DNA of 64,000 nt from Sphingobium soli (GCF_020782245.1 NZ_JAJGNP010000003.1:248001-312000), one strand, 5' to 3'. Positions 23,096 through 32,002 are shown, numbered from the stretch's first letter. Numbers and translations are program-made. Notes: a model not told the origin generated them from the letters alone.

Positions 23096-23500
23096 TTGCC
23101 GGCGATGATGATCGCCGCTTGCGACGCTGCGCGGCGGCCCGACCTGCCGCCCGTGCCGGCCGCGCTGATCGCCAGCGACGAATTGCCGCTTGGCGACGCG
23201 ACCTCCGCGCGGTTGACGCGCGCCAGCCTGGCGGTGCGCGACCGGATCGAACCAGACGCCGGGCCGCTGGAGGCGCGCATCTATCTACTGCCGCGTAAGC
23301 AGGTTCAGCCCTTCGTCGCCAGCCTGGCCCAGCCGCCTGCGCCGGGCTGGACCATCGAGCAGCCGCCCGAGCGGCAGGCCGATGGCAGCCTGCTCGCCAT
23401 CTACGCGCGCGGGGGCAGGGTGCTCGCTTATCTGCTACTGGACAAGGCCGTGGGCGAACGCGTCGCGGTCCAGCGGCTTTACAATGTCGACCATCCTTAG
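23096..23500 (+). CDS. probable lipoprotein, unknown function
   Basis: A protein of about 134 residues. Read in frame, the region before the first ATG pair encodes a signal-like stretch (GRSGLGWAWLLPAMMIAAC) with the lipobox IAAC, so the mature protein would start at that Cys and be membrane-anchored. The true start is unclear: CTG at 23,060 (overlapping the previous stop), TTG at 23,096 and ATG at 23,111 are all possible. The mature part is Pro/Arg/Ala-rich with RIYLLPRKQVQPFVASLAQP. As the last gene of the block it may act as pilotin or accessory factor, but nothing in the sequence proves this. Confidence 0.5.
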   Translation: MPAMMIAACDAARRPDLPPVPAALIASDELPLGDATSARLTRASLAVRDRIEPDAGPLEARIYLLPRKQVQPFVASLAQPPAPGWTIEQPPERQADGSLLAIYARGGRVLAYLLLDKAVGERVAVQRLYNVDHP

Positions 23501-23765
23501 ATCAGGGCGTTCCAAGACGCGCGGCGCATCACATTGTGCGCATGCAGCCAGTGACCCTGTTCGCTCACATCACTGGGTCCTGAACCCTAAATTGGCTACG
23601 ATCCGAAATTTGTCGCGTCGATCACATTCCGCCTCTCGGCCAAACCTCGTCGCACGTACAATTTCGAATGGATACGAAATGGATATGGGCTTGCCAGATC
23701 AAAGCGCTCATATCTAACCGCAGGCCCGATCGCATGAGGCCAGAATATTGAAATTCGTCGAAAAC
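23501..23765. other. non-coding end of the chromosomal segment
   Basis: 265 bases with no supported gene. It leads directly into the tRNA-Gly fragment and should be the sequence that originally lay downstream of the intact tRNA gene. Confidence 0.5.
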
Positions 23766-23810
23766 TGGAGCGGGCGAAGGGATTCGAACCCTCGACCCCA
23801 ACCTTGGCAA
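23766..23810 (-). repeat. 3' fragment of tRNA-Gly(GCC): attachment site of the integrated element
   Basis: Read on the minus strand, these 45 bases start in the anticodon arm (TTGCCAAGG, anticodon GCC), continue through a variable loop and T-arm (GAGGGTTCGAATCCCTT), and end in the acceptor strand CGCCCGC-T-CCA, exactly the 3' end of a bacterial tRNA-Gly(GCC). The 5' half is missing: the sequence beyond the anticodon arm is unrelated. This is what the distal att junction of an element integrated in a tRNA 3' end looks like. The orientation puts chromosome on the left and element on the right; the intact tRNA gene should be at the other end, outside the window. Confidence 0.85.
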
Positions 23811-23990
23811 CTTAAACGGCGGCCTACGCCGGGCTTGCCAGTTGTTGTATTTTACACGATTTTTCAGTCAGTTATTGACGTTATCCCTACGACATTGTAC
23901 CCTTCGATTGGCTGCCAAACGGCGACTTCTGGAGACAATATGGAGACCAGGCCGGTCACGTCTAGCTTTGTCTCCAATCGGAGGATGACC

Positions 23991-25286
23991 ATGCCAACCG
24001 CGAAAGTGACCAAGCGTGCCGTCGATGCGCTGGAACTGCCAGCCGAGAAGCAAACAATCCTGTGGGACACCGAGATCAAGGGCTTCGGCGTGCGGGTGCT
24101 GCCGTCCGGACTCAAGACGTTCATCATCCAGTATCGCAACATCGAAGGCATCAAGCGCCGCCTCAATCTCGGCCGTTACGGGGTGCTGACTGTCGAGCAA
24201 GCGCGCGACCAAGCGAAGATCAAGCTGGGCGCCGTGGCTCGGGGTGAAGACCCGGCCAAGGAGGTATATGAGGCTCGAAGAGACATGAACGTTGCCGAGA
24301 TGTGCAACTGGTATCTTGTCGAGGCGCGCGCCGGCCGCATCCTTGGACGTAAGAATCTGCCGATCAAGGCGTCATCGCTCGATAAGGACGAGAGCCGGAT
24401 CAAAACGCACATCAAACCGCTGCTCGGCAAGCGGATCGTGCGACACCTGACCCCCTCAGACATCGAACAGATGCAATCCGACGTAAAGGAGGGAAAGACC
24501 GCAAAGCCGCGCGGCCCTGGTCGTGGCGGCAGGGCGACGGGCGGCCCCTCCGCAGCCTCGGGATGCGTTGGAACGATCCAAGCGATCATCGGCCACGCCA
24601 AGCATAAGGGCCTGCTCGCCAAGCATCCTACGGAGGGCGCGAAGAAGCTCGCCGGCAGAAAGAAAACTCGGCGCTTGAGCGTCATCGAGATCGAAATGAT
24701 GGGGAAGGCAATGGCCTATGCCGAGCGCAACGGCGAGAATCCAGTCGCTCTCGGTGCGCTTCGTGCGTTGCTGCTGACCGGATACCGGCGGGAGGAAGGC
24801 CAAGCCATGCAGCGCGCGTGGGTCAGTACAGCGGGCGGTTATGTGGCGTTCCCCGACACCAAGGGCGGCGCGCAGATTCGGGCGATCGGACCTGCGGCGG
24901 TCAGAGTCATCGAGAGCCAGCCGGAGATCGTCGGCAATCCCCATACCTTCCCTTCGGAACTAGGCTCAGGCGCTTTCACGGCGGTCAGCGCCTGTCTCCA
25001 GCGCGTCTGCAAGCTGGCGAGGATCGAGGGCGTTACACCTCACACGCTGCGCCATACTTTCGGCAGCGTGGCCGGCGACCTCGGCTTTTCAGAGTTAACG
25101 ATCCGGGCCATGCTCGGCCATGCCTCCCAGAACGTCACGCAGGACTACATCCACATCGACGAAGCGCTGAAACTCGCCGTGCGGCGAACCTCCGATGAGA
25201 TCGAGCGACTGCTCGCACTGGGTGCCGCGAGGCTGGAAACCTTGCAGATACGTCACATGAAAGAACATGAGTGTCTCGCTGCTTGA
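23991..25286 (+). CDS. int: tyrosine recombinase (ICE/phage-type integrase)
   Basis: A 431-residue integrase. The N-terminal DUF4102-type arm-binding region (KVTKRAVDALELPAEKQTIL, GFGVRVLPSGLKTF) is followed by a core-binding domain and a catalytic domain with Arg266 (LLLTGYRREE), His351-x-x-Arg354 (HTLRHTFGS), GHAS and Tyr386 (TQDYIH). It excises and integrates the element at the adjacent tRNA-Gly site. The start at 23,991 has CGGAGG six bases upstream. The frame stays open further upstream, but that part translates the tRNA fragment (RDSNPRP, a well-known artefact) and is not coding. Confidence 0.93.
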   Translation: MPTAKVTKRAVDALELPAEKQTILWDTEIKGFGVRVLPSGLKTFIIQYRNIEGIKRRLNLGRYGVLTVEQARDQAKIKLGAVARGEDPAKEVYEARRDMNVAEMCNWYLVEARAGRILGRKNLPIKASSLDKDESRIKTHIKPLLGKRIVRHLTPSDIEQMQSDVKEGKTAKPRGPGRGGRATGGPSAASGCVGTIQAIIGHAKHKGLLAKHPTEGAKKLAGRKKTRRLSVIEIEMMGKAMAYAERNGENPVALGALRALLLTGYRREEGQAMQRAWVSTAGGYVAFPDTKGGAQIRAIGPAAVRVIESQPEIVGNPHTFPSELGSGAFTAVSACLQRVCKLARIEGVTPHTLRHTFGSVAGDLGFSELTIRAMLGHASQNVTQDYIHIDEALKLAVRRTSDEIERLLALGAARLETLQIRHMKEHECLAA

Positions 25287-25525
25287 ACAAGAGCGGGACC
25301 GCCACCCCGCCCTCGCCGTGGACCAAGCGACTTGCTCGAGAAGCTGTCAGGCCGCCGCTGCGGCGTTGGCACTTACGGATTGGACGACCGCGAAGCGCGG
25401 ATGCCGAGATAGAGCAGCTACTCGGCACCGGCGATGCGCCGCGCATTGTGGAAGGCCTCGGAGCGCGCCTCCACACCTCGTTCCTGACGTGACCGCCAGC
25501 CCCATGCGAGGAAAGAACGTGTTAT
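25287..25525. other. non-coding stretch between integrase and insertion sequence
   Basis: No supported gene; short open frames lack ribosome binding sites and recognisable products. Confidence 0.5.
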
Positions 25526-25533
25526 CCATCTAG
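25526..25533 (+). repeat. 8-bp direct repeat CCATCTAG, left flank of the IS
   Basis: CCATCTAG is repeated exactly at 27,146-27,153 and borders the imperfect terminal inverted repeats, as a target-site duplication would. The inner CTAG fits the YTAR target of IS5-type elements, so the true duplication could be only these four bases. Confidence 0.65.
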
Positions 25534-27145
25534 TCGTCTGTGAAAAGCGCTGAAGCCCGCAGGGAGGCGTGGGTTTTGGTGGATATGAAGTAATCGAATT
25601 TGCAAGGTTTTGGGGAAATCGGGCGAAAAGCTTGCGATTACGCGCGCCCGTGCACGTAGGGGCTTTCCTCGCAAGTCGGGTCGTGGTTCATTGAGTTGGA
25701 CGAAACGAAGAGGTTTTGCCGATGCCTCCGAAGAAGCCCGCGCAGCGCAGTGACGAGTTGTTCCGCAGTCAGCTCGACAACATGGTCGACATGGAACACG
25801 CGCTGGTGAAATTGGCGGGGCTGATCGACTGGTCACGGTTCGATGCGGCCTATGGACGGTTCTACCATGAGAAAGGCCGCCCTGGGCTGTCGACGCGGCT
25901 AATGGCAGGCCTGCACCTGCTCAAGCACATGGAGGGCCTGTCGGACGAAGCCGTCTGCGCCCGCTGGGTCGAGAACCCGTACCACCAATTCTTTTGCGGT
26001 GAGCAGTACTTCCGCCACAAGCTGCCACTGGATCGCTCGTCGATGACGCGCTGGCGGAACCGGATCGGGGCCGACAAGCTGGAACTTCTGCTCGCCGAGA
26101 CGCTGCGCGTGGCGATGGAAACAAGGGCAATGCCGCCGCAGGCCTGCGAGCGGGTGACGGTGGACACGACTGTACAGACCAAGGCGATTGCCCATCCCAC
26201 CGACAGCCACCTGCTGCTACGCGGCATCGAGTGGCTGAACCGGATTGCCCGCAAGCACGGTATCAAGCTGCGCCAGTCATTCCTGCGGGTGGGCCGCCAG
26301 GCTCGGCGCGATGTCTCCCGGCTGATCCACGGGCGCGGTCACAAGCAGGCGATGCGTTGGGTGCGCAAACTTCGCACCTGGCTGGGCCGGTTCGACCGCG
26401 ACATCGGCCGCAAGATCGCCGGAAATGAGGAACTCGAGGCCGCCTTTGCCGTCGTCCGCGAGCGGGTGGCGAAGATCCTCACCCAGAAGGCTGGCAGCAC
26501 GGACAAGCTTTATGCCCTGCACGCGCCCGAGGTGGAATGCATCGCCAAGGGCAAGGCGCGGACCCGCTACGAGTTCGGGGTAAAGACCTCGATCGCGGTG
26601 ACAAACGCCCGCACCGCCGGCGGCCAGTTCATCGTCGGCATGCAGGCGTTGCCCGGCAACCCCTATGATGGCCACACCCTGTCCGGGCAGATCGAGCAAG
26701 TCGAGCGCCTGACCGGCGTCACCGTTGAGCGGGCTTATGTCGATCGCGGCTACAAGGGGCACAAGCATGGCGGGCAGGCCAGGGTCTATATCGCCCACAC
26801 CCGCGGGATCACCTCACCCACGATCAAGCGCGAGCTCAGGCGACGAAATGCCATCGAACCGATCATCGGTCACACCAAGTCCGATGGCCTGCTCGAGCGC
26901 AATCACCTCGCCGGTGCCACCGGCGATGCCATCAACGCCATCCTGGTCGCCGCGGGGCACAATCTCAGGTTGCTCGTCGCATGGCTGACTGCGCTTTTGC
27001 GCGCCCTCATCGCCGCCTGGCTATCCCCAGTCCTGCCCAAAATGGCCGCTGCCTGAAAGCAGCCTACCAGTTCGATAAACCCCTCACGGCACATCGGACG
27101 CAATCTACCCGTCGCCGAAACGAACATCGCATTGTTCACGGCCGA
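25534..27145 (+). mobile_element. IS5-family insertion sequence, 1,612 bp, apparently complete
   Basis: Ends are defined by short inverted repeats TCGTCTGTGAA (25,534-25,544) and TCGGCCGTGAA (reverse complement of 27,135-27,145), identical at 9 of 11 positions, and by CCATCTAG on both sides. It contains one full-length transposase gene. It sits next to the integrase, in the accessory end of the element. Confidence 0.7.
25722..27056 (+). CDS. IS5-family DDE transposase
   Basis: A 444-residue transposase. The N-terminal domain (RPGLSTRLMAGLHLLKHMEG, DEAVCARWVENPYHQFFCGE, SSMTRWRNRIG) and catalytic residues in TVDTTVQ (first Asp), AYVDRGYKGH (second Asp) and RRNAIEPIIGHTKSDGLLER (Glu) are all in place, so it looks functional. 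The ATG at 25,722 was preferred to an in-frame TTG two codons upstream. Confidence 0.92.
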   Translation: MPPKKPAQRSDELFRSQLDNMVDMEHALVKLAGLIDWSRFDAAYGRFYHEKGRPGLSTRLMAGLHLLKHMEGLSDEAVCARWVENPYHQFFCGEQYFRHKLPLDRSSMTRWRNRIGADKLELLLAETLRVAMETRAMPPQACERVTVDTTVQTKAIAHPTDSHLLLRGIEWLNRIARKHGIKLRQSFLRVGRQARRDVSRLIHGRGHKQAMRWVRKLRTWLGRFDRDIGRKIAGNEELEAAFAVVRERVAKILTQKAGSTDKLYALHAPEVECIAKGKARTRYEFGVKTSIAVTNARTAGGQFIVGMQALPGNPYDGHTLSGQIEQVERLTGVTVERAYVDRGYKGHKHGGQARVYIAHTRGITSPTIKRELRRRNAIEPIIGHTKSDGLLERNHLAGATGDAINAILVAAGHNLRLLVAWLTALLRALIAAWLSPVLPKMAAA

Positions 27146-27153
27146 CCATCTAG
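27146..27153 (+). repeat. 8-bp direct repeat CCATCTAG, right flank of the IS
   Basis: Second copy of the sequence at 25,526-25,533, directly outside the right terminal repeat. Confidence 0.65.
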
Positions 27154-27333
27154 GCTTCGCCGCGAAGCAGGTGAAACTCGATAAAGCCTGAGAGGCCGTC
27201 GAGATAGGGACAAGACGCCGACAGGGGAATGCCCTGGCCGGATTGTTTGTCAAACGGCGCGCAAAAGGGCCCCCTGATCGGCGTCGAAGAGGGACCCCCT
27301 TTTCGGATATGATGTTGGTTTGTTGAGGATGGC

Positions 27334-27392
27334 CTTGCGCTGCGTGCGGCGGAGGGCGGGCGTAGCCCGACCGGAGGCGCACGCAGCGCAAG
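27334..27392. repeat. 15-bp perfect inverted repeat inside the IS21 remnant
   Basis: CTTGCGCTGCGTGCG (27,334-27,348) and CGCACGCAGCGCAAG (27,378-27,392) with a 29-base GC-rich loop lie between the istB stop and the element end. It would fold into a stable hairpin, possibly the terminator of the IS transcript. Confidence 0.6.
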
Positions 27393-27422
27393 ATAGATTT
27401 TTGCAGGCGCCGAAGGTGGCGG

Positions 27423-27770
27423 TCAGCTGCGGTTTTTGAAGCACCAGCTATCGTTGCCGGTCTCGACGATATCGCAGTGGTGGGTGACGCGGTCGAGCAG
27501 CGCCGTGGTCATTTTGGGATCGCCGAACACGGTAGGCCACTCGCCGAAGGCGAGGTTCGTGGTGATGATGACGCTGGTGCGCTCGTAGAGCTTGCTGACC
27601 AGATGGAACAGTAACTGCCCTCCCGAGCGTGCGAACGGCAGATATCCAAGCTCGTCGAGCACGATCAGGTCGAGCCGCGACAGCTGCGCCGCCAGGGTCC
27701 CGCCCTTGCCGATCCGGGTCTCCTCTTCGAGGCGTGTCACCACTTTGATGCGCCGAAAGGTGCTTGGCAT
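27423..27770 (-). pseudogene. istB: istB fragment (IS21 helper ATPase, C-terminal half)
   Basis: About 115 residues corresponding to the C-terminal half of IstB (full length about 240-250): [20 protein letters not shown] (Walker B), [53 protein letters not shown]. The N-terminal part with Walker A is absent; the frame begins abruptly at unrelated sequence near 27,770. A non-functional remnant. Confidence 0.85.
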
Positions 27771-28078
27771 CAGCCAGCAGGCCTTTGCCTATGATATCGA
27801 AATAGAGGGGTTATATTTCCGTATTGTCGAGTGCGTGACCGCGAAGGAAGGATTGTGATTTCCAATCATGACTTTGAGTTGGGGGCATCCTGACGCCTCC
27901 TCGCTTGTCTCAGCTTGCGGATAGGCAGGACCGCGCACAATAGATGACACCCGTCCATCTACACGCACGAGTTGGCTGATTATAGAGGCTGTACATTTGG
28001 TTGGTTGAGGATCAGCGGTTTGACACGATCCGTCTGGAAATCGGCGAGTTACTCCCAATCCTTAGCCATATTTAGAGA
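27771..28078. other. non-coding stretch between IS remnant and catabolic genes
   Basis: About 308 bases without a supported gene or recognisable repeat. It marks the junction where the IS21 element was truncated. Confidence 0.5.
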
Positions 28079-28471
28079 TTATAGACTGTCAAAGAGCTGA
28101 CCCCAGACCGCATGAGCATGGGCCGTGTCGTTATATTCCTTCATGACTCTGATCTTGCTGTCCTCAAGGTAAAAAATGAATACATATTTATTATTATATT
28201 TCTTCCCGTCTTTCAGGGTAGCGAAGCATTCAGCCTCAACGGCTACCCGATTGTCCGAACCCGTAAAGGTATTGCGATCCAGTCGCAGACCGTCCTGATC
28301 AAGGTTCTCCGCCATGATCTGGCCGATCCGCCCGACCTTGTCCTGGATTTCGCCAAGTCCCGCCGCCCACCAGGTGAAATCCTTCGCGCCGAACTTGGCG
28401 ATGGCAGCTTCAAATCCTTCCGTTTGCATGACGTCAAAGAAGGAACGAATTACGTCAATATCATTGGTCAT
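28079..28471 (-). CDS. SnoaL-like / NTF2-fold protein
   Basis: A 130-residue protein of the SnoaL/ketosteroid isomerase-like NTF2 superfamily: IDVIRSFFDVMQTEGFEAAI, DFTWWAAGLGE, NRVAVEAECFATLKDGKKYN, NKYVFIFYLEDSKIRVMKEY. Members are small isomerases, cyclases, hydratases or epoxide hydrolases. The ATG at 28,471 fits the family; the frame open before it overlaps the end of the monooxygenase gene. It lies 59 bases downstream of the Baeyer-Villiger gene and may process its substrate or product; the reaction cannot be read from the sequence. Confidence 0.8.
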   Translation of the reverse strand: MTNDIDVIRSFFDVMQTEGFEAAIAKFGAKDFTWWAAGLGEIQDKVGRIGQIMAENLDQDGLRLDRNTFTGSDNRVAVEAECFATLKDGKKYNNKYVFIFYLEDSKIRVMKEYNDTAHAHAVWGQLFDSL

Positions 28472-28530
28472 GTCGATAGCTGCATCCTGGACGAGGCGGC
28501 ACAGGCCGACAGGTGCGTTCCGCAAATCGG

Positions 28531-30312
28531 CTACTCGATCGCAAGACCTTCTAGGTCGCCTTTGGCACGCCACTGCTCCAGAATGGTGAGAAACGCATTC
28601 ACGCCCCCACCATAGGCCCCCCCGCGTGCGGTGCGGATCGAGAGATTGCCCTCATTGTTGACCCAGCCTGGCGTGCAGTTTTCCACGTTCGCCATCCTTG
28701 TCGCGAGGCTCTCGTGGTGCGCAACCCAGGCGGCCTCCGCCGTGGCGGTCACTTCAGCGCGATTGGCACCGCGACGTTCGAGTTCGCCGATCAAGTAGCC
28801 GATGTGCTTGCCCTGTTCGAGCAGCATCTGCATGAAGTTGAAACCCCATGCGCTCTGCGCGATGGAAACCATGAAGAAATTCGGGAAGCCGTGAATGTGG
28901 AAACCATGCATCGTGGTTGCCCCATCGCGCCATTTGTCTTTCAGCGTCAGTCCGTCCTTCCCAAAGACCGGAAGGGTGACGGGCGTCTCGGCATAAGGGC
29001 CGAGTTCAAAGCCTGTGGAATAGATGATGCAATCGACATCATACTGCTTGCCGTTGACGCTGAACCCTTCGGGGGTAATGCTTTCCACACCCCGCCCTTG
29101 GGTGTCGACCAGCGTCACGTTATCGCGGTTGTAGACATCGAGATAGCCATCATGGAAGCAGGGGCGCTTGCACATCCGCGGATACCATGCCTTCAGCCTT
29201 TCCGCGACGGCCGGGTCGTGAACGACTTCGCTGACCCGAGCGCGAATCCGCTCGGTGGTTTCGAGGTCGACGGCGTCCAGCACCGCCTGGACTTCCCCAC
29301 TGGCCATATCCGGGCGAATCCGGCGCGCCGCCTCTACCGCTGGCCTGGTCCAGCCATCATCGACCAGATCAACAGTGAACGGCTCCATCGCGGTAACCGT
29401 ATTGAAGTTGCGAATTCGCTCCATCTGCCAGCCCGGCGGTTGGGATGTATACCAGTTCTTATCGGTCGGGTGTTCGTTGCGCACGTCAATGGTCGAAGGC
29501 GTGCGTTGCACGACGTAAAGATGGCCTGCGGACTGCGCGAGATGCGGTATGCACTGGATCGCGGTGGCGCCCGTCCCAATGATCGCCACCCGCTTGCCGG
29601 CCAGCCTGGACAGGCCGCCAGATGAGTCGCCGCCGGTATATTCATAGTCCCACCGACTGGTGTGGAAGCAATGCCCCGCAAAATCTTCGACCCCGTCGAT
29701 GCGGGGAAGTTTGGGCGTCTGCAACGCGCCTGCGGTCACGACGAAATATTTCGTCGTGATGGCATCGCCACGGTCGGTGGTTAACCGCCAGCGATTGGCT
29801 TTCTCGTCCCAGCGCGCCTCGGTGACGCCTGTCTGCAACAGGGCATTTTCATACAGGCCGTATTTGCGCGCGATCGCCTGGGCATGGGCAAGGATTTCCG
29901 CACCGCTGGCATAGTTCGCCTTCGGCATCACGCCCATCTCTTCGAGCATCGGCATATAGATATAGGATTCCGTGTCACAGGCGACGCCCGGATAGCGGTT
30001 CCAATACCATACGCCGCCGAAATCGCCGGCCTTGTCGATCACGCAGACGTCGTCGATTCCCGCAAGCTTGATGTTCAATCCAGAATGAATGCCGGCCCAA
30101 CCGGAACCGAGGACCACGGCCGTCACTTCCCGCTCGACGCTGGAGCGTTCGTGGTAAGGTGTGTGCGGATCGATCTGGAAGTGGGAAAATTTGCCTTCGA
30201 GCCGGGTATAGTGCCGGTCGCTCACATCGCCGCTACGCTTTGCCTTTTCAAGAGCGTAGCGCTTCAGGATTTCATCCTTGTCCAGCGCAGTGTTATTTGA
30301 CCCGTCGCCCAT
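28531..30312 (-). CDS. Baeyer-Villiger-type flavin monooxygenase
   Basis: A 593-residue FAD/NADPH monooxygenase: FAD motif GSGWAG (about 69-74), NRYPGVACDTES, the Baeyer-Villiger fingerprint FAGHCFHTSRW (about 211-221), and the NADPH motif GTGATA (about 246-251). It inserts oxygen next to a carbonyl to make an ester or lactone, and sits with hydrolases, SDRs and an NTF2-fold protein. The ATG at 30,312 is favoured over GTG at 30,321 because GGGAAG is then spaced correctly. A TetR-type operator lies about 250 bases upstream. The substrate is unknown; a cyclic or branched ketone is likely. Confidence 0.9.
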   Translation of the reverse strand: MGDGSNNTALDKDEILKRYALEKAKRSGDVSDRHYTRLEGKFSHFQIDPHTPYHERSSVEREVTAVVLGSGWAGIHSGLNIKLAGIDDVCVIDKAGDFGGVWYWNRYPGVACDTESYIYMPMLEEMGVMPKANYASGAEILAHAQAIARKYGLYENALLQTGVTEARWDEKANRWRLTTDRGDAITTKYFVVTAGALQTPKLPRIDGVEDFAGHCFHTSRWDYEYTGGDSSGGLSRLAGKRVAIIGTGATAIQCIPHLAQSAGHLYVVQRTPSTIDVRNEHPTDKNWYTSQPPGWQMERIRNFNTVTAMEPFTVDLVDDGWTRPAVEAARRIRPDMASGEVQAVLDAVDLETTERIRARVSEVVHDPAVAERLKAWYPRMCKRPCFHDGYLDVYNRDNVTLVDTQGRGVESITPEGFSVNGKQYDVDCIIYSTGFELGPYAETPVTLPVFGKDGLTLKDKWRDGATTMHGFHIHGFPNFFMVSIAQSAWGFNFMQMLLEQGKHIGYLIGELERRGANRAEVTATAEAAWVAHHESLATRMANVENCTPGWVNNEGNLSIRTARGGAYGGGVNAFLTILEQWRAKGDLEGLAIE

Positions 30313-30321
30313 CTCATCCAC

Positions 30322-30960
30322 TTCCCTAGCTCAGCGGTTCGACATGACTGAGGTCACATTCTTTGCCCATGCGCATAGGCATCGGTGTCGACGCCGGCCA
30401 CGCATGCCTTAAATCTACCCAATAAAGTGATCATCTTTTTGGATGATAACTTGAATTATACTTCATCAATGGTTGGATTATCGTTGATGGCGATGCCATC
30501 ATCAAAAACGAACCTTTGATGCCGCATAAATCGACATTGTCGAACCGCGACTGTTTTTACTGAAACGTGTTAAAGTTTTCTATCCCCGCTTTGATGGTGC
30601 TGTCAAGTGGATGATTCGGCTCTTGTTGGATCTTTCAGCCAGCGCATCGGCGATCTGGAACGCCCAGGGACCCCAGTGCCCCCACCTCACAGCGGAAGGG
30701 GGCATGACATGGCTGCCAACAGGATCGCGCCCATTTCGCGAGCGGCGGTGAAAACGGTGCTGAGCGGCGAAGTCGGTGCTCAGCCTACAGGTCGTTCGAG
30801 GGAATGCGGAGGGCAAAGGCCGATGGTGAATAGTGACCCAGGCAAACCTGATGCCACTTCAGGCCAGCAGCCCACCCGCGAGAGGAGCCGAGGGGCCAGG
30901 AGTCCTGTCTTCCGATTGGCGGCGCGAGCGCTATGGAACAGGCCGCATCAATGGGTCCAC
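30322..30960. other. 639-bp non-coding region between two leftward operons
   Basis: The first 280 bases are A+T-rich and contain a TetR-type operator (30,564-30,571), so they should hold the promoter of the Baeyer-Villiger gene. The remaining part (30,600-30,960) is GC-richer and has only frames without ribosome binding sites or recognisable products; it may be residue of an old rearrangement. Confidence 0.55.
30561..30576 (+). promoter_or_regulatory. TetR-type operator copy a
   Basis: TGAAACGTGTTAAAG contains the palindromic core AACGTGTT (30,564-30,571), shared with the other promoter regions of the catabolic island. Confidence 0.6.
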
Positions 30961-31872
30961 TCAGCAGGTGGCCAGCACATTGTTCGGCCAGGGAAGCTTG
31001 CGGTCCTTCAGCCAGTCAAGCGTATCCTTCCAGAAGCCGCTCTCATGATATGCGCGGAAGAGGTCGAAATGACCGATGGTCGCGCGCCCCAGATCGTGGG
31101 GCGAGAGCAGGACCGCGGTGCGCTCAGCGTTTCGATAGTAAGAGAGCGTTCGGCATATGGCAGGCACCGTGCCCAACGGATCGTCGGAAACGGCGACTGC
31201 CAGGATGCGTCCCCTGACCGCCGCCATTCGTTCAAGCACCGCTTCCCGATCTCCTCTGGGATGGCTGCGCTCAAAGCGCGCCCCCCGGAAACTCCATTCA
31301 TTGGCGACGCCGGCGGGGAGATCCTCGAGCCAGCCGAGGCGCTTGCCCGGAAAGTAACCGAGGAGGGCCGTCAGGACGGGCATGACCAGATGCCATTTGA
31401 GAAGCAGCCCGGCGCGTTGGCGAGGGGCATAGTCGCCCCACCAGGCATATTGAGCGCCTACCGTCAGCATTCGCTCGATCTGATCGCCGGATTCTGCCAG
31501 GCCGGGGATAAAGCCGCCAATGCTGTGGCCGACAACCTTGAGGGGACTGTCCGGACGGCGCGCTCGCGTGAAGCGGAGGACGGCATCGAAGTCCAGTTCA
31601 CCCCAGTCTCGCCAGCGATAACCGCAATCCTGCAACCGTTGAGGCCGTGATAGACCAATACCGCGATAATCGTAGGTTATGACGTCGAACCCATGGGATG
31701 CGAGGAACCGGGCGTATCGGTGATAATAGCGAGCCACCACGCCCGTTGCGGGATTGATGATAACGCTACCTCCTTCCTGCCCCCCCCCCCCCCCTGCGGT
31801 CCAGAGGTGACCGGCAAGCCTGGTATCGTCCTTGCAGAGGATCTCGATGCGTTCTTCTTCAACAGGGGTCAT
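30961..31872 (-). CDS. alpha/beta hydrolase with an in-frame poly-G tract
   Basis: A 303-residue alpha/beta hydrolase: VIINPATGVVARYYHRYARF, DVITYDYRGIGLS, and nucleophile elbow VVGHSIGGFIPGL (Ser). It may hydrolyse the ester or lactone made by the monooxygenase. The start (MTPVEEERIEIL) at 31,872 begins the conserved sequence. Near residues 26-31 the gene has 15 consecutive G residues (C on the plus strand, 31,780-31,794) encoding Gly-Gly-Gly-Gly-Gly; frames on both sides agree, so it is presently in frame. Such tracts slip during replication. Confidence 0.85.
   Translation of the reverse strand: MTPVEEERIEILCKDDTRLAGHLWTAGGGGGQEGGSVIINPATGVVARYYHRYARFLASHGFDVITYDYRGIGLSRPQRLQDCGYRWRDWGELDFDAVLRFTRARRPDSPLKVVGHSIGGFIPGLAESGDQIERMLTVGAQYAWWGDYAPRQRAGLLLKWHLVMPVLTALLGYFPGKRLGWLEDLPAGVANEWSFRGARFERSHPRGDREAVLERMAAVRGRILAVAVSDDPLGTVPAICRTLSYYRNAERTAVLLSPHDLGRATIGHFDLFRAYHESGFWKDTLDWLKDRKLPWPNNVLATC
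31780..31794. repeat. 15-bp homopolymeric C tract inside a coding region
   Basis: An uninterrupted run of 15 C (plus strand) within the N-terminal part of the alpha/beta hydrolase gene, encoding glycines. Loss or gain of one base would terminate the protein early. Confidence 0.9.
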
Positions 31873-32002
31873 TCGGGCCGAATAATGTGATCGCTCGGCA
31901 ATGTATATTCGACCTCGGTTGGGTGAGCCTCGCAAAATTGATACCGGCCTGAGGATGACGAGCGACAGGCGATCGCACGTCCGATGCCGCCTCCGGCCGC
32001 TT

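Larger units (their letters stand above)
27244..27770 (-). mobile_element. remnant of an IS21-family element
   Basis: The right portion of an IS21-type element: a terminal sequence starting TGTTTGTCAAACGGCGCGC with the repeated GGGCCCCC/GGGACCCCC-GATCGGCGTC modules usual in these termini, a hairpin, and the end of istB. istA, the rest of istB and the other terminus are missing, so it cannot move on its own. Confidence 0.75.

Noticed and set aside
23748..23990. N-terminal extension of the integrase
   Set aside because: It translates the tRNA-Gly fragment (RDSNPRP, a familiar artefact); the CGGAGG-preceded ATG at 23,991 gives the normal integrase N-terminus.
30607..31650. 347-codon open frame opposite the alpha/beta hydrolase
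   Set aside because: Antisense of a gene with an intact hydrolase motif; the part outside the hydrolase gene shows no coding signature.
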